DNA of 64,000 nucleotides from assembly GCA_040385645.1 (NCBI GenBank), contig JAZKGZ010000004.1, positions 307,436 to 371,435 of the forward strand. The letters are read 5' to 3'. A program made the position numbers and the translations under genes. Origin of the DNA: JANXSS01 sp040385645 (GTDB lineage Bacteria > Pseudomonadota > Gammaproteobacteria > Burkholderiales > Burkholderiaceae_D). Every line of letters begins with the position of its first letter. The stretch's first letter is position 1. Positions 28,429-37,848 of the stretch are shown here, piece after piece. The notes beneath the pieces are model-generated. The model was not told where the DNA came from and did no database searches. It worked only from the letters and a program-made list of their open reading frames with translations.

Positions 28429-29405
28429 TGCAATCGATGCGGCGCTGGATCGATCGGTGGTTATTCAGGCTCGGTGCGCCCGAGCCCGGCGAAATCTTGC
28501 TGACCCAGCGGCGCGTCTTTATTTTACCCAGCAAGGCCGGGCTCGGTTTCGCAGTGCTGCTTGTGGTGATGTTTATCGGCTCCATCAACTACAACCTCAG
28601 CCTGGGCTTCGGCCTGACGTTTCTGATTGCCGCCTGTGCCGTGATCGACATGCACCTGACCTTTCGAAATCTGGCGTACCTTCACCTCGCGCCGGGGCGC
28701 GTGTTACCGGTGTTTGCCGGCGAGGATGCGCAATTCGACCTGCACGTGACGGATCGCCGTCGCTACGATCGCTTCGCCATCTGGATCGGCTTCATCGATT
28801 CGCGACATACGCTGCCATTGCAGGCGATCGATGTCGGGGCAGCGGCGACGACCCAGGTCACGCTCGGCTTGCCAACCGTAGAGCGCGGTTGGCAAGCCGC
28901 GCCGCGTATTCGGCTATCGACCCAATTCCCGTTAGGGCTACTGCGGGCCTGGAGTTACTGGCACCCTGAAATAAGCGTGCTGGTGTATCCCAGGCCAGAA
29001 GACAATGCGCCCTCTTTGCCCGTCGCCGGCAGCGTCAAGACAGAAGGCAGCGGCGCTGCAGGCACGGACGATTTTGCCGGCATCCGTGTCTATCAGCCGG
29101 GCGACTCGCCCAGACAGCTGGCCTGGCGTCATATCGCCCGTACCGATGTCGATGCCGGTGCAGCCCTAGTTAGCAAACATTTCGAGGGCGGCAGCGCCAG
29201 CGACCTGATGCTCGACTTCGAGCAAATATCTCGATCATTGGACGTAGAGATTCGACTATCACGCATGACGCGTTGGATATTGGAAGCCGAAAGCCGTGCA
29301 CTGGTATACGGTTTCAGGCTCGGGGGGACAATGCTCGAACCCGGTATCGGGCCGACGCACCAGCAAGCCTGCCTGCGTGCGCTTGCGCTCTACGAGGGTT
29401 ATTAA
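28428..29405 (+). CDS. DUF58 domain membrane protein
   Basis: The 325-residue protein has two hydrophobic segments near residues 35-75 (GLGFAVLLVVMFIG and LGFGLTFLIAACAVI). A soluble DUF58 domain follows, with the signature GIRVYQPGDSPRQLAWRHIAR. DUF58 resembles a von Willebrand A-like fold and works with MoxR ATPases in the envelope; the biochemical role is undefined. It overlaps moxR by one base and the transglutaminase gene by one base, so the three are translationally coupled. Confidence 0.9.
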   Translation: MQSMRRWIDRWLFRLGAPEPGEILLTQRRVFILPSKAGLGFAVLLVVMFIGSINYNLSLGFGLTFLIAACAVIDMHLTFRNLAYLHLAPGRVLPVFAGEDAQFDLHVTDRRRYDRFAIWIGFIDSRHTLPLQAIDVGAAATTQVTLGLPTVERGWQAAPRIRLSTQFPLGLLRAWSYWHPEISVLVYPRPEDNAPSLPVAGSVKTEGSGAAGTDDFAGIRVYQPGDSPRQLAWRHIARTDVDAGAALVSKHFEGGSASDLMLDFEQISRSLDVEIRLSRMTRWILEAESRALVYGFRLGGTMLEPGIGPTHQQACLRALALYEGY

Positions 29406-31474
29406 TGCCACCCGTGATCCTGACGCCGGTCAAGGCAATCCTGTCGAGAGACAAGGTCGATACGCTATTGCTGTTGCTAGCCTGCTGCTTGGTGCTGGCA
29501 CCGCATGCGGCGCACGTGGCACCCTGGATCACCGTGGTATCGATCATCATGCTCGTCTGGCGCGGGTGGATCACCTTTCGTGGCAACCGCATGCCACCGC
29601 GCTGGATACTGGCACCGATCGCCCTGCTGATCGTACCGGGGGTGTATGCAACCCACCAGACTTTTTTCGGGCGCGATGCCGGTGTCGCCATGCTGGTATT
29701 GCTGCTGACGTGCAAGCTGCTGGAAATGCGCGCGAGGCGAGACTTGTTCGTCGTGGTCTGCCTGTGCTTTTTTCTCATGCTCACCAATCTGTTCTATTCG
29801 CAGTCGTTCGGCACGGCGGTATTGATGGTGGCGGCCACAGTAGCGATCCTGACCACGCAACTCTCTTATCAATACACCGGCGTCGTGCCGTCCCTGAAGC
29901 GCCGCTTGAAATTGGCCAACACGATCGTCGCCCTGGCGACGCCGCTGATGCTGGTGCTGTTTGTATTGTTTCCGAGGATTCAGGGGCCGTTGTGGGGAAC
30001 GCCAGGCGAAGCACCCGGCGGCCGATCGGGCATGTCCGATACGATGTCGCCCGGCACTATCGCAAAACTGACCATGTCGGAAGACATTGCATTCCGGGCA
30101 AATTTTATCGATCCGCTGCCATCGCGTTCGGCCCTGTATTGGCGCGGTGTAGTGCTCGGCGTGTACGATGGCCTGACGTGGCGCGTGCAGCCTGCCGGTA
30201 GCGCACTACAGCCTGACCAGCAATCGATCACCATCGTGCCGAAAGGCCCGCCGGTCCGATATCAAGTGACCATGGAGCGGAGCGGCCAGCCATGGCTGTA
30301 TGCGCTGGAAGTACCGCAGCAGGTACCCGATGTCGCCACTTACGCCACCAGCGTGACGTCCGACCTGCAACTGCGTACCAACCGGCCGATCTCGCAACGT
30401 ATTCGCTACGATGTCACCTCGATCGTCAATTTTTCACTACAGCCGGATCAGGATCAATTGTCGTTACAGGACTGGCTAGATCTACCGCCGGGCTTCAACC
30501 CGGAGACCCACGCCTATGCAGCGCGGCTGCGTAGGGATAGCGACAATGATGCGACATTACTGCGCACCGTACTCGCCCAGTTTCGCACGCAGCCGTTTCG
30601 CTACACACTGGAGCCGCCGCTACTGGGCCGACACGGTGTCGACGATTTTCTGTTTCGTACGCGGGCGGGCTTCTGCGAACACTATGCCGGTGCCTTCGTC
30701 GTGCTGATGCGCGCGCTCGACATTCCGGCGCGGGTCGTGACAGGCTATCAGGGTGGGCAAGTGAACCCGGTAGACAGATACTTTACGGTGCGCCAATCCG
30801 ACGCCCATGCCTGGGCCGAAGTCTGGCTACGCGGCCAGGGATGGGTACGGGTCGATCCGACTGCCGCCGTGGCACCCGAACGCGTGGAGCGCGGCAGCAG
30901 CGCTGTGGCACGCCAGCAGGGCTTCGGCGGCCTGATGCGGCTCGATATGGGCAAACATTCCATGCTCTCGTCACTCAACCTGCGCTTCGAAGCGATGGGC
31001 AATGGCTGGAATCAATGGGTGCTGAATTACACACCAGAGCGCCAAAGAAACCTGTTGCAATCGTTCGGTTTGGAAAAGACCGACTGGCCCACCTTGACGA
31101 TTGTGATGATCGTGGTCGGCAGCCTAGTGATGTTGATCGTTGCGGTGCCACTGCTTTGGCAACGCACGCAGATCGATCCGGTGCAAAATCTGTATGCCAA
31201 GCTGTGCCGCCAGATGGCTCGCCGTGGATTGCCGCGTGCGCCACATGAAGGCCCGCGTGCCTATCTGGAACGGCTGAAAGCGGATGATTCTCCCCTGCCC
31301 GTAAAAAAACGCGTAGCGGTGAGCAGTTTTATGGCACTTTATGAATCTGCGCGGTATGGTGCCGAAAGCCGTTCAGAGACAGTTGGAAATTCGACTAAAA
31401 AGACAGCTAAAAACAACCCCGAACGGGCCCGTTTGATCCGACAACTGACTTTATTACTAACGAAATCGACATGA
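29405..31474 (+). CDS. tgpA: Membrane transglutaminase-like protein (TgpA family, DUF3488 N-terminus)
   Basis: The 689-residue protein begins with several membrane segments in the first 200 residues, the DUF3488 part. A periplasmic transglutaminase-core domain follows, with the triad Cys424 (GFCEHYAG), His468 (DAHAWAEVW) and Asp484 (VRVDPT). A further membrane segment near 565-585 leads to a cytoplasmic tail. TgpA of Pseudomonas aeruginosa is essential and acts in the envelope. The start is the ATG at 29405 that overlaps the DUF58 stop; the frame is open upstream but that part is a shadow. Confidence 0.92.
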   Translation: MPPVILTPVKAILSRDKVDTLLLLLACCLVLAPHAAHVAPWITVVSIIMLVWRGWITFRGNRMPPRWILAPIALLIVPGVYATHQTFFGRDAGVAMLVLLLTCKLLEMRARRDLFVVVCLCFFLMLTNLFYSQSFGTAVLMVAATVAILTTQLSYQYTGVVPSLKRRLKLANTIVALATPLMLVLFVLFPRIQGPLWGTPGEAPGGRSGMSDTMSPGTIAKLTMSEDIAFRANFIDPLPSRSALYWRGVVLGVYDGLTWRVQPAGSALQPDQQSITIVPKGPPVRYQVTMERSGQPWLYALEVPQQVPDVATYATSVTSDLQLRTNRPISQRIRYDVTSIVNFSLQPDQDQLSLQDWLDLPPGFNPETHAYAARLRRDSDNDATLLRTVLAQFRTQPFRYTLEPPLLGRHGVDDFLFRTRAGFCEHYAGAFVVLMRALDIPARVVTGYQGGQVNPVDRYFTVRQSDAHAWAEVWLRGQGWVRVDPTAAVAPERVERGSSAVARQQGFGGLMRLDMGKHSMLSSLNLRFEAMGNGWNQWVLNYTPERQRNLLQSFGLEKTDWPTLTIVMIVVGSLVMLIVAVPLLWQRTQIDPVQNLYAKLCRQMARRGLPRAPHEGPRAYLERLKADDSPLPVKKRVAVSSFMALYESARYGAESRSETVGNSTKKTAKNNPERARLIRQLTLLLTKST

Positions 31475-32634
31475 TCTTTTCCCGATATTCAACCAGCATC
31501 GCCGCATGTTTTTTGACGACCGCAATGATCTGTCTGGGCACGGCAGGTGCCATAGCTCAAACGGTTCCGACTACTTCGAAAGCAATGACGCATGCGACCG
31601 GTGAATTCGCAAATTTTGCGCAGTGGCAAGGCGTACCGGAATTCATCGATCAAATCGTCGCGCGGCATGGCTTCAACAAGGTAGAGGTCGAAGCGCTCTT
31701 GCGCCAGACGCAATATGTCGAAAGCGCCATTCAATTAATGAAACCGGCACCACCCGGTCGTCCGAAAAATTGGCGTGCCTACCGCGCCCGATTCGTCGAT
31801 CCGGTGCGCATCAGTGCCGGTGCCGCATTTTGGGATCGGAATGCCGACGCCCTCGCCCGGGCTGAGGCGAACTACGGCGTGCCGGCCGAAATCATCGTCG
31901 GCATCATCGGTGTGGAAACCGTCTACGGTCGTAATACTGGCAATTTCCGCGTCATGGATGCAGTTACCACCCTTGCCTTCGCTTATCCGGATACACCTAA
32001 CCGCGAGGCACGCATGGCGTACTTTCGTGGCGAGCTGGAAAATACGATGCTTCTGGCGCGAGAAAGCGGCATCGATCCGTTTTCATTGCTCGGCTCCTAC
32101 GCAGGCGCAATCGGCTGGCCCCAGTTCATGCCCGGCAGTATCCGTCAGCACGCCATCGACTTCGACAACGACAGCAAGATCGACCTGCGTAATTCTCAGG
32201 TCGATGCCATCGGCAGCGTTGCAAATTTTTTGGTGAAACATGGCTGGAAACCGGGGTTACCGATCGTTTTTCCGGCGAGTATCAGGGTCGGCAATAGCGC
32301 GAACACCCAAGCCAGCGGCGACGCCAGCATGCAAAACGCTGTTGACAGTACCGGCGAAGACAACCGCTGGCAAAAATTCATCGCGCAAAGTCTGGAGGCG
32401 AAATACACGCTCGACGAACTTGCCGCCGGCGGCATCGTTCCGGGAGTTGCACCACCTGCAGACATGCGCTTTGGCCTTGTCGATTTACAGAACGGTACGC
32501 AGCCGACAGAATTTTGGCTCGGCACAGATAATTTTTTTGCAATCACCCAATACAACCGGAGCTTTTTCTATGCGATGTCGGTAGTCGACCTCGGCAGATC
32601 GGTGCGGGTCGCGCGTAGCCGGTTGCAGCCGTAA
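31471..32634 (+). CDS. mltB: Lytic murein transglycosylase B
   Basis: MltB cleaves glycan strands of peptidoglycan with formation of 1,6-anhydromuramic acid. The 387-residue protein has a signal peptide (cleavage near AIA, residue 29) and no lipobox. The catalytic glutamate is Glu149 in IIGVETVYGRN, followed by SYAGAIGWPQFMPGS and DFDNDSKIDL, all typical of family 3 lytic transglycosylases. Its ATG overlaps the tgpA stop by four bases, which ties a wall hydrolase to the MoxR/DUF58/TgpA envelope cluster. Confidence 0.94.
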   Translation: MIFSRYSTSIAACFLTTAMICLGTAGAIAQTVPTTSKAMTHATGEFANFAQWQGVPEFIDQIVARHGFNKVEVEALLRQTQYVESAIQLMKPAPPGRPKNWRAYRARFVDPVRISAGAAFWDRNADALARAEANYGVPAEIIVGIIGVETVYGRNTGNFRVMDAVTTLAFAYPDTPNREARMAYFRGELENTMLLARESGIDPFSLLGSYAGAIGWPQFMPGSIRQHAIDFDNDSKIDLRNSQVDAIGSVANFLVKHGWKPGLPIVFPASIRVGNSANTQASGDASMQNAVDSTGEDNRWQKFIAQSLEAKYTLDELAAGGIVPGVAPPADMRFGLVDLQNGTQPTEFWLGTDNFFAITQYNRSFFYAMSVVDLGRSVRVARSRLQP

Positions 32635-32716
32635 AGTGGGTACGGCCGTCGCGTGGGCAGGCCAATAAACTGGAGCTGGCAACCCAAAAATACGCATGAA
32701 AAAACCCTTGCGCGTC

Positions 32717-32750
32717 GGTATCATTAGTATAAAATGGTATCATTGATAGG
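32717..32750 (+). promoter_or_regulatory. Probable operator/promoter of the toxin-antitoxin pair
   Basis: GGTATCATT occurs twice (32717-32725 and 32736-32744), 19 bases apart. A TATAAA-like -10 element (32728-32733) lies between the copies, and the second copy extends into the near-palindrome TATCATTGATA. Placement 25-50 bases before a ribbon-helix-helix antitoxin gene suggests an autoregulatory site. Confidence 0.5.
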
Positions 32751-32771
32751 ATTTTTTTAGAAAGCTACCAA

Positions 32772-33029
32772 ATGGCAACCGTGAATGTACGAAATCTGCC
32801 CGATGAAGTACATCGGGCCATCCGCATCCAAGCCGCGAAGCACGGTCGCAGCACCGAGGCCGAAATCCGTGACATTCTGGAGCGGGCAGCAAGGCCCGAG
32901 GGCCGCGTGAAACTTGGCTCGTTCCTGACTGCTATCGCCCATGAAGCAGGCGGCTTGAGCGATGAAGAACACGCCCTGTTCGAGAGTGCGCGCATTAAAT
33001 CTTCGGCCCGTGCGGCAAGCTTCGAATGA
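32772..33029 (+). CDS. Ribbon-helix-helix antitoxin (FitA/VapB type)
   Basis: The 85-residue protein starts MATVNVRNLPDEVHRAIRIQ and continues HGRSTEAEIRDILERA, the ribbon-helix-helix signature of FitA/StbC-like antitoxins. The C-terminal half would wrap the toxin. It should bind its own promoter together with the toxin. The ATGA overlap with the PIN-domain gene is standard for such pairs. Confidence 0.92.
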   Translation: MATVNVRNLPDEVHRAIRIQAAKHGRSTEAEIRDILERAARPEGRVKLGSFLTAIAHEAGGLSDEEHALFESARIKSSARAASFE

Positions 33030-33451
33030 TCCTGCTTGATACGAACGTGATATCGGAGCCGCAACGCCAGATGCCGAATGCCTGCGTCATCGAATGGATC
33101 GACGCGCAAGCGCTGGAAACGCTTTACCTGTCCGCGATCACGGTAGCCGAGCTGCGTGCGGGAATCGCACTGATGCCGGCCGGAAAGCGTCAGGCCAAGC
33201 TGCATGAAAATTTAGAAAAGCACCTGCTGCCGATGTTTGCCAATCGGGTGCTGTCGTTCAATATGGCTTGCACCAAGGCTTATGCCGAGCTGCTGGCCAA
33301 GTCCCGCGCTGCCGGCGTGGCGGTCGAAACGGCCGATGCTTTTATTGCCGCCGTCGCGCTTGCCAACGGATTCACGGTCGCCACCCGCGACACCGGCCCT
33401 TTTGAGGCTGCCGGGCTGAACGTCATCAATCCATGGGAGGCGAGGCAATGA
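33026..33451 (+). CDS. vapC: PIN-domain ribonuclease toxin (VapC/FitB type)
   Basis: The 141-residue protein has the four acidic residues of the PIN active site: Asp5 (LLDTNVISE), Glu42 (TVAELRAGI), Asp104 (ETADAFIAA) and Asp122 (ATRDTGPF). PIN toxins cleave RNA, often tRNA or rRNA, unless held by the antitoxin encoded just upstream. All catalytic residues are present, so the toxin appears intact. It converges on yaeQ with 15 bases between stops. Confidence 0.93.
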   Translation: MILLDTNVISEPQRQMPNACVIEWIDAQALETLYLSAITVAELRAGIALMPAGKRQAKLHENLEKHLLPMFANRVLSFNMACTKAYAELLAKSRAAGVAVETADAFIAAVALANGFTVATRDTGPFEAAGLNVINPWEARQ

Positions 33452-33466
33452 CCACGGCCCTGATCA

Positions 33467-34018
33467 TCATCGCATCCCAGAAAATTCCTTCAACGTCACA
33501 AAATCGATCTGCACGCTGTCTTCACCAGCGGTGACCCACAACTGCCCGTCTTGCACCGTACATTGCAGTTGCATGTTGCGTTGTGCCAGCTTCGCCAAGG
33601 CGAGACTAGTGGCGGCGGCGATGTTGATGACTTGAAGATTTTTTGCCCGTTCGATACGGTTACCGATCTGATTCCACCAGATCGCGCTACTGCTGCTGTA
33701 GGTATAAATAACCACCTGGGCCGCCCGGCCGCATGCCTTGAGAATGCGCTTTTCATCGGGTTGCCCGACCTCGATCCACAGCTCGATGGCACCGGTCAGG
33801 TCCATTTGCCAAAGATCCGGTTCGTCGTCGGTGCCAATACCTCTGCCGAATACCAGCGACTCGCTGGCATGGCGTATGAACGCCAGAATGCGCATCATCA
33901 TGCGCTCGTCGGTTTCCGATGGGTGTCGCGCCAGGGTCAGCGGGTGCGTCTGGTAATAATGCCGATCCATGTCGGCAATCTGTACTTCGGCTTTGTAAAT
34001 AGTAGATTTGATAGCCAT
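33467..34018 (-). CDS. yaeQ: YaeQ family protein
   Basis: The 183-residue protein starts MAIKSTIYKAEVQIADMDRHYY and contains HPSETDERMMMRILAF and LWIEVGQPDEKRI, all typical of YaeQ. YaeQ has a PD-(D/E)XK nuclease-like fold of unknown cellular function; E. coli YaeQ was reported as a suppressor affecting RfaH-type phenotypes. The ATG at 34018 gives the family length; the longer frame to 34237 is not supported. Confidence 0.9.
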   Translation of the reverse strand: MAIKSTIYKAEVQIADMDRHYYQTHPLTLARHPSETDERMMMRILAFIRHASESLVFGRGIGTDDEPDLWQMDLTGAIELWIEVGQPDEKRILKACGRAAQVVIYTYSSSSAIWWNQIGNRIERAKNLQVINIAAATSLALAKLAQRNMQLQCTVQDGQLWVTAGEDSVQIDFVTLKEFSGMR

Positions 34019-34170
34019 CGGTCGTGGTCGATATGGGGTCGGTGAATTTCGGTGACAACGTCGCCGGATAGGAAAACAGGTCGAGCGCAAGAATAGCCGA
34101 TTTCCCTCTTGCCCCCTTTCAAACAGCTGTCGAAAGCAGTAGCGCGTCATTCCATGGGAAAATCTCGGCC

Positions 34171-34800
34171 ATGCCTGAGCTACCCAATTCGCCGCCCACT
34201 CCCCAACCTGCCTTGCAACCCGACTCGTCGACGGCATTGCATGATGCGGCGGTAATAAGCGCCACGCAACGCTGGCTTGAAATTGCCGTCATCGGTTTGA
34301 ACCTGTGCCCGTTTGCCAAAGCGGTTCATCGCAAAAATCAGATTCGTTATGTCGTCAGCCAGGCCACGGATCGGGAAATGCTCAAAACCGACTTGCACCG
34401 CGAACTCTTGACACTGCATGTAGCCGACCCGCAAGAGATCGATACGACGCTATTGATTCATCCAAATGTCCTGCAAGATTTTTTCGATTACAACGGTTTT
34501 TTAAAAATCGCCGACCGGCTAATAGACCGAGAAGGGTTGCGCGGCGACATGCAGATTGCTAGCTTTCACCCGCTGTATGAATTTGCACACTGCGCTGCAG
34601 ATGCACCCGAGAATTGCAGCAATCGCTCGCCCTATCCGATGCTGCATCTGCTGCGGGAGGCAAGCATCGAACGCGCGGTTGCGGCATTTCCAGAGGCCAG
34701 CAAGATTTATCAGCGAAATATTGAAACCTTGGGAGTGCTCGGCATCGATGGCTGGCATCGATTATGGGCAGACGAAGCCAAGCCTGTAGAAAAAAATTAA
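34171..34800 (+). CDS. DUF1415 family protein
   Basis: The 209-residue protein has an unstructured Pro/Ala-rich start (about 25 residues). The DUF1415 core follows: TQRWLEIAVIGLNLCPFAKAV, a middle VLQDFFDYNGFL, and the closing RNIETLGVLGIDGWHRLW. The Cys-Pro in NLCPFA and conserved His residues may bind a metal, but no function is established. It is divergent from yaeQ, with 152 bases between starts. Confidence 0.85.
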   Translation: MPELPNSPPTPQPALQPDSSTALHDAAVISATQRWLEIAVIGLNLCPFAKAVHRKNQIRYVVSQATDREMLKTDLHRELLTLHVADPQEIDTTLLIHPNVLQDFFDYNGFLKIADRLIDREGLRGDMQIASFHPLYEFAHCAADAPENCSNRSPYPMLHLLREASIERAVAAFPEASKIYQRNIETLGVLGIDGWHRLWADEAKPVEKN

Positions 34801-34913
34801 TAGTGAAGCAATAACGCTGGCTGAAATTTCTTGTCAATGCTATAATATTGCATTAACGAACTATAAACCTGCGGATACGTTCTGCAAATTTAACCTGCAA
34901 ATTAGAAAGCATC

Positions 34914-35222
34914 ATGACAAACGGTAACTCAGCTGCACAGCCCGCCTACGACCCCAACAACCTGCTCGACACCTTGCTAAAAAAAATGGGTTTAAAGAAT
35001 GACGCGGCGCTTTCACGTGCGCTCGAAGTGGCACCACCCGTCATCAGCAAAATTCGCCATCGCCGCTTGCCAGTGGGTGCATCGTTACTGATTCGCATGC
35101 ACGAAGTCAGCCAGGAAAGTATCAAGGATTTGCGACTTTTAATGGGCGACCGCCGCGACAAATTTCGTATTAGCGACAAGCAATTCAAGCCAAAGACACT
35201 GCTGAACGAAAAAGCGGCTTGA
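34914..35222 (+). CDS. Small helix-turn-helix protein
   Basis: The 102-residue protein has a lambda-repressor-like pattern: LLKKMGLKNDAALSRALEVAPPVISKIRHRRLP, in which the second helix pair (DAALSRALEV / PPVISKIRHR) resembles an HTH. A helical tail LIRMHEVSQESIKDLR follows. It is probably a DNA-binding protein; targets are unknown. It lies between DUF1415 and cysM, as a short stand-alone gene. Confidence 0.65.
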   Translation: MTNGNSAAQPAYDPNNLLDTLLKKMGLKNDAALSRALEVAPPVISKIRHRRLPVGASLLIRMHEVSQESIKDLRLLMGDRRDKFRISDKQFKPKTLLNEKAA

Positions 35223-35262
35223 GGGCAAAGCTGTCAAAAATTATACAAGCGCCGACCTACAC

Positions 35263-36165
35263 TCAGGCCGGGAACAAACCGGTCGACAGGTACCGATCGC
35301 CGCGGTCACAGACGATAAAAACGATTACAGCGTTTTCTACCGTCGCCGCGAGCCTTAACGCGACATCGCAAGCGCCAGCTGCGGACATGCCACAAAAGAT
35401 GCCTTCCTCGATCGCCATGCGGCGGGCCATGGCTTCGGCCACGGATTGGCTGACGCTTTCTATCTGATCGACGCGGCTTTTGTCGAAAATTTTTGGCAAG
35501 TAAGCTTCGGGCCATTTGCGGATGCCGGGAATTTGCGACCCCTCTTCCGGTTGCGCGCCGACGATCCTGACGTCAGGATTACGTTCTTTCAAAAACCGCG
35601 AGACGCCCATGATGGTGCCGGTGGTGCCCATGGCACTGACAAAATGCGTAACGGTGCCGTGCGTATCACGCCAGATTTCCGGGCCGGTCGTCTTATAATG
35701 CGCGAGTGAATTGTCAGGGTTGGCGAATTGATCCAGGATCCGACCCTCACCGGCCTGCTGCATCTGCTCGGCCATATCACGGGCATATTCCATGCCGCCG
35801 GTTTTTGGCGTGAGAATAATACGAGCGCCGTACGCAGCCATGCTCTGGCGGCGTTCTTCGCTTAGGTTTTCAGGCATCAGCAACACGATTTTGTAGCCTC
35901 GCACTGCGGCCACCATCGCCAGGGCAATGCCAGTGTTGCCACTGGTTGCCTCGATCAGTGTATCGCCGGGTTTAATGTCGCCGCGCGCTTCAGCATGGCG
36001 AATCATCGACAAGGCTGCACGATCCTTCACGGAACCGGCAGGGTTGTTGCCCTCCATTTTGCCGAGAATAATATTGTTGCGCCGCTTTGCGTCGTCACCG
36101 GCTAAGCGTTGCAGTTGCACCAACGGCGTATTGCCGATGGTGTCTTCCAGAGTCAGGTAAGTCAT
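35263..36165 (-). CDS. cysM: Cysteine synthase B
   Basis: CysM makes L-cysteine (or S-sulfocysteine from thiosulfate) from O-acetylserine with PLP. The 300-residue protein has the PLP lysine at Lys47 in NNPAGSVKDRAAL, the phosphate loop TSGNTGIALA near residue 74 and GTTGTIMG near residue 180. The RNNIILGKMEGNNPAG context and the short length favour CysM over CysK. It converges on the small HTH gene with 40 bases between stops. Confidence 0.95.
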   Translation of the reverse strand: MTYLTLEDTIGNTPLVQLQRLAGDDAKRRNNIILGKMEGNNPAGSVKDRAALSMIRHAEARGDIKPGDTLIEATSGNTGIALAMVAAVRGYKIVLLMPENLSEERRQSMAAYGARIILTPKTGGMEYARDMAEQMQQAGEGRILDQFANPDNSLAHYKTTGPEIWRDTHGTVTHFVSAMGTTGTIMGVSRFLKERNPDVRIVGAQPEEGSQIPGIRKWPEAYLPKIFDKSRVDQIESVSQSVAEAMARRMAIEEGIFCGMSAAGACDVALRLAATVENAVIVFIVCDRGDRYLSTGLFPA

Positions 36166-36242
36166 TGCATTCGGTATCGCTTGCGTTAGGACACAAAGTT
36201 ATCAGAAGCTAAATGCCAAGAAGTTGGAGTACTAAAATAACA

Positions 36243-36779
36243 TTATTTGGTTTGAACAGATGTTGGTGGCCTGTTTGATGGTGATGGTGATGGCGAAGAA
36301 GGAAACAATGGCGGCGATGGCGGAGGCGCAGTACTCGCTCTTGCACTGGTTGCAGGTTTAGAGGCAACGTTAGATGCAGCACCAGACATCGCACTAGACC
36401 CAGAACTCGGAGTCGAACCAAAACCAGGCCTGGTTCGGTTTTCCACATTTGTGTCTTTCGTTTTTGAAGCGAACGCTGGCACAACACCGGCATTTGCCAA
36501 CGATTGACCATTCACCGTCAGCCCGGCGTCGGAGAGTTTTACCGCCGTTTTGTCGCCGATACCTTTGACGCGTTCGGCCAAATCCGGCCAGCTTTTGAAC
36601 GGGCCACCTTTTTTGCGGGCGTCGAGGATTTTTGTCGATGTCGAGGGGCCGATCCCTTTTACACTCTCCAGTGCTGCCTGGTCTGCCTTGTTAGCCTCCA
36701 CCTGCGCAAACGTCAAGCCAATCGATCCAACCAACACAAGGACCATAACCATCAACTTCAGCATCAATCTTTTAAACAT
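36243..36779 (-). CDS. ComEA-like helix-hairpin-helix DNA-binding protein
   Basis: The 178-residue protein has a signal peptide or membrane anchor (residues 5-24). A double helix-hairpin-helix domain follows, with NKADQAALESVKGIGPSTSTKIL and FKSWPDLAERVKGIGDKTAVKL. The C-terminal 90 residues are low-complexity Ser/Pro/Ala-rich. ComEA-like proteins bind incoming DNA in the periplasm during natural transformation, but many bacteria carry such proteins without proven competence. The ATG at 36779 is preferred over a GTG at 36782. Confidence 0.82.
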   Translation of the reverse strand: MFKRLMLKLMVMVLVLVGSIGLTFAQVEANKADQAALESVKGIGPSTSTKILDARKKGGPFKSWPDLAERVKGIGDKTAVKLSDAGLTVNGQSLANAGVVPAFASKTKDTNVENRTRPGFGSTPSSGSSAMSGAASNVASKPATSARASTAPPPSPPLFPSSPSPSPSNRPPTSVQTK

Positions 36780-36887
36780 CACATCCTTTTGGAAACTACG
36801 TCGTACATTAGGTTAAGCAACGCGTCATTTAATGACGATATCCGATCCCGTACTACGAATGCCCTGCCATGGTTGCATCGCGAACGC

Positions 36888-37847
36888 TCAAGAAAACAGC
36901 TCCTGCCGCGTTACGGTGGCCGTGCCCAGTTTACCGACCACAATACCGCCGGCACGATTTGCCATCACCACCGCCTCGGCAATTGGGCGCCCTGCGGCCA
37001 GCATCACGGCAAGCGTTGCGATCACAGTATCGCCGGCACCCGATACATCGTAGACTTCGCGGGCCTGCGCCGGCATGTTTATGACTTCTGCTTCTGTATA
37101 AAGCGTCATACCTTCTTCCGACCTTGTCACCAGCAACGCTTCCAATTGCAGATCATTGCGTAATTGCTGCGCTTTTTCCGTCATCTGCGCCTCGCTGGTC
37201 CAGGCACCGACTATGTGGCGCAACTCGGATTTATTCGGCGTGAGCAGGGAAGCACCGGCATAACGACTAAAATCTTCGCCTTTAGGATCGACCAATACTG
37301 TTTTTCCGAGGCGACGGCCTGCGGCAATCATGTCACGCACATTGACCAAACTACCTTTGGCATAGTCCGATAAGACGATGACGTCGAACTGCGGCACCAG
37401 TGTCGTAAATTGCGTGAGCTTGTCGCGCAATACCGCGTCGCTCGGTGGCTGTTCGAAATCGACGCGTAATAACTGCTGCTGGCGGCCAATGACGCGTAAT
37501 TTAATTACTGTGGAAATTGCCGGATCGCGATTCAGACGGCCATCGATACCGCATTCGCGCAACAACCGTTCAACCATATCACCGGCTTCATCGGTGCCGA
37601 CCACACCCAGCAGGGCGGGAGAAGCACCCAGCGCAGCGAGATTCCTGGCGACATTGGCTGCGCCGCCCAGACGGTCTTCGGTACGTTCGATCCGCACTAC
37701 CGGCACAGGTGCCTCTGGGGAAATCCGGTTGACTTCACCGAACCAGTATCGATCGAGCATGACATCGCCTACCACCAGCACCTTGCAAGTCTCGAAGGCA
37801 TAGCCGGGGGCAGGAATGGATAGGGTCGGTGTCGTTGATTTGCTCAC
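36888..37847 (-). CDS. rfaE1: D-glycero-beta-D-manno-heptose-7-phosphate kinase
   Basis: RfaE1 (HldA) makes heptose 1,7-bisphosphate for the LPS inner core. The 319-residue protein is the PfkB-family kinase half only. It has RLGGAANVARNLAALGA (59-75) and the catalytic GAGDT motif with Asp273, and lacks the nucleotidyltransferase half present in E. coli HldE. Translation starts at a GTG one base after the lapB stop, so it is coupled to lapB and functionally linked to LPS assembly. Confidence 0.93.
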   Translation of the reverse strand: MSKSTTPTLSIPAPGYAFETCKVLVVGDVMLDRYWFGEVNRISPEAPVPVVRIERTEDRLGGAANVARNLAALGASPALLGVVGTDEAGDMVERLLRECGIDGRLNRDPAISTVIKLRVIGRQQQLLRVDFEQPPSDAVLRDKLTQFTTLVPQFDVIVLSDYAKGSLVNVRDMIAAGRRLGKTVLVDPKGEDFSRYAGASLLTPNKSELRHIVGAWTSEAQMTEKAQQLRNDLQLEALLVTRSEEGMTLYTEAEVINMPAQAREVYDVSGAGDTVIATLAVMLAAGRPIAEAVVMANRAGGIVVGKLGTATVTRQELFS

Positions 37848-37848
37848 G

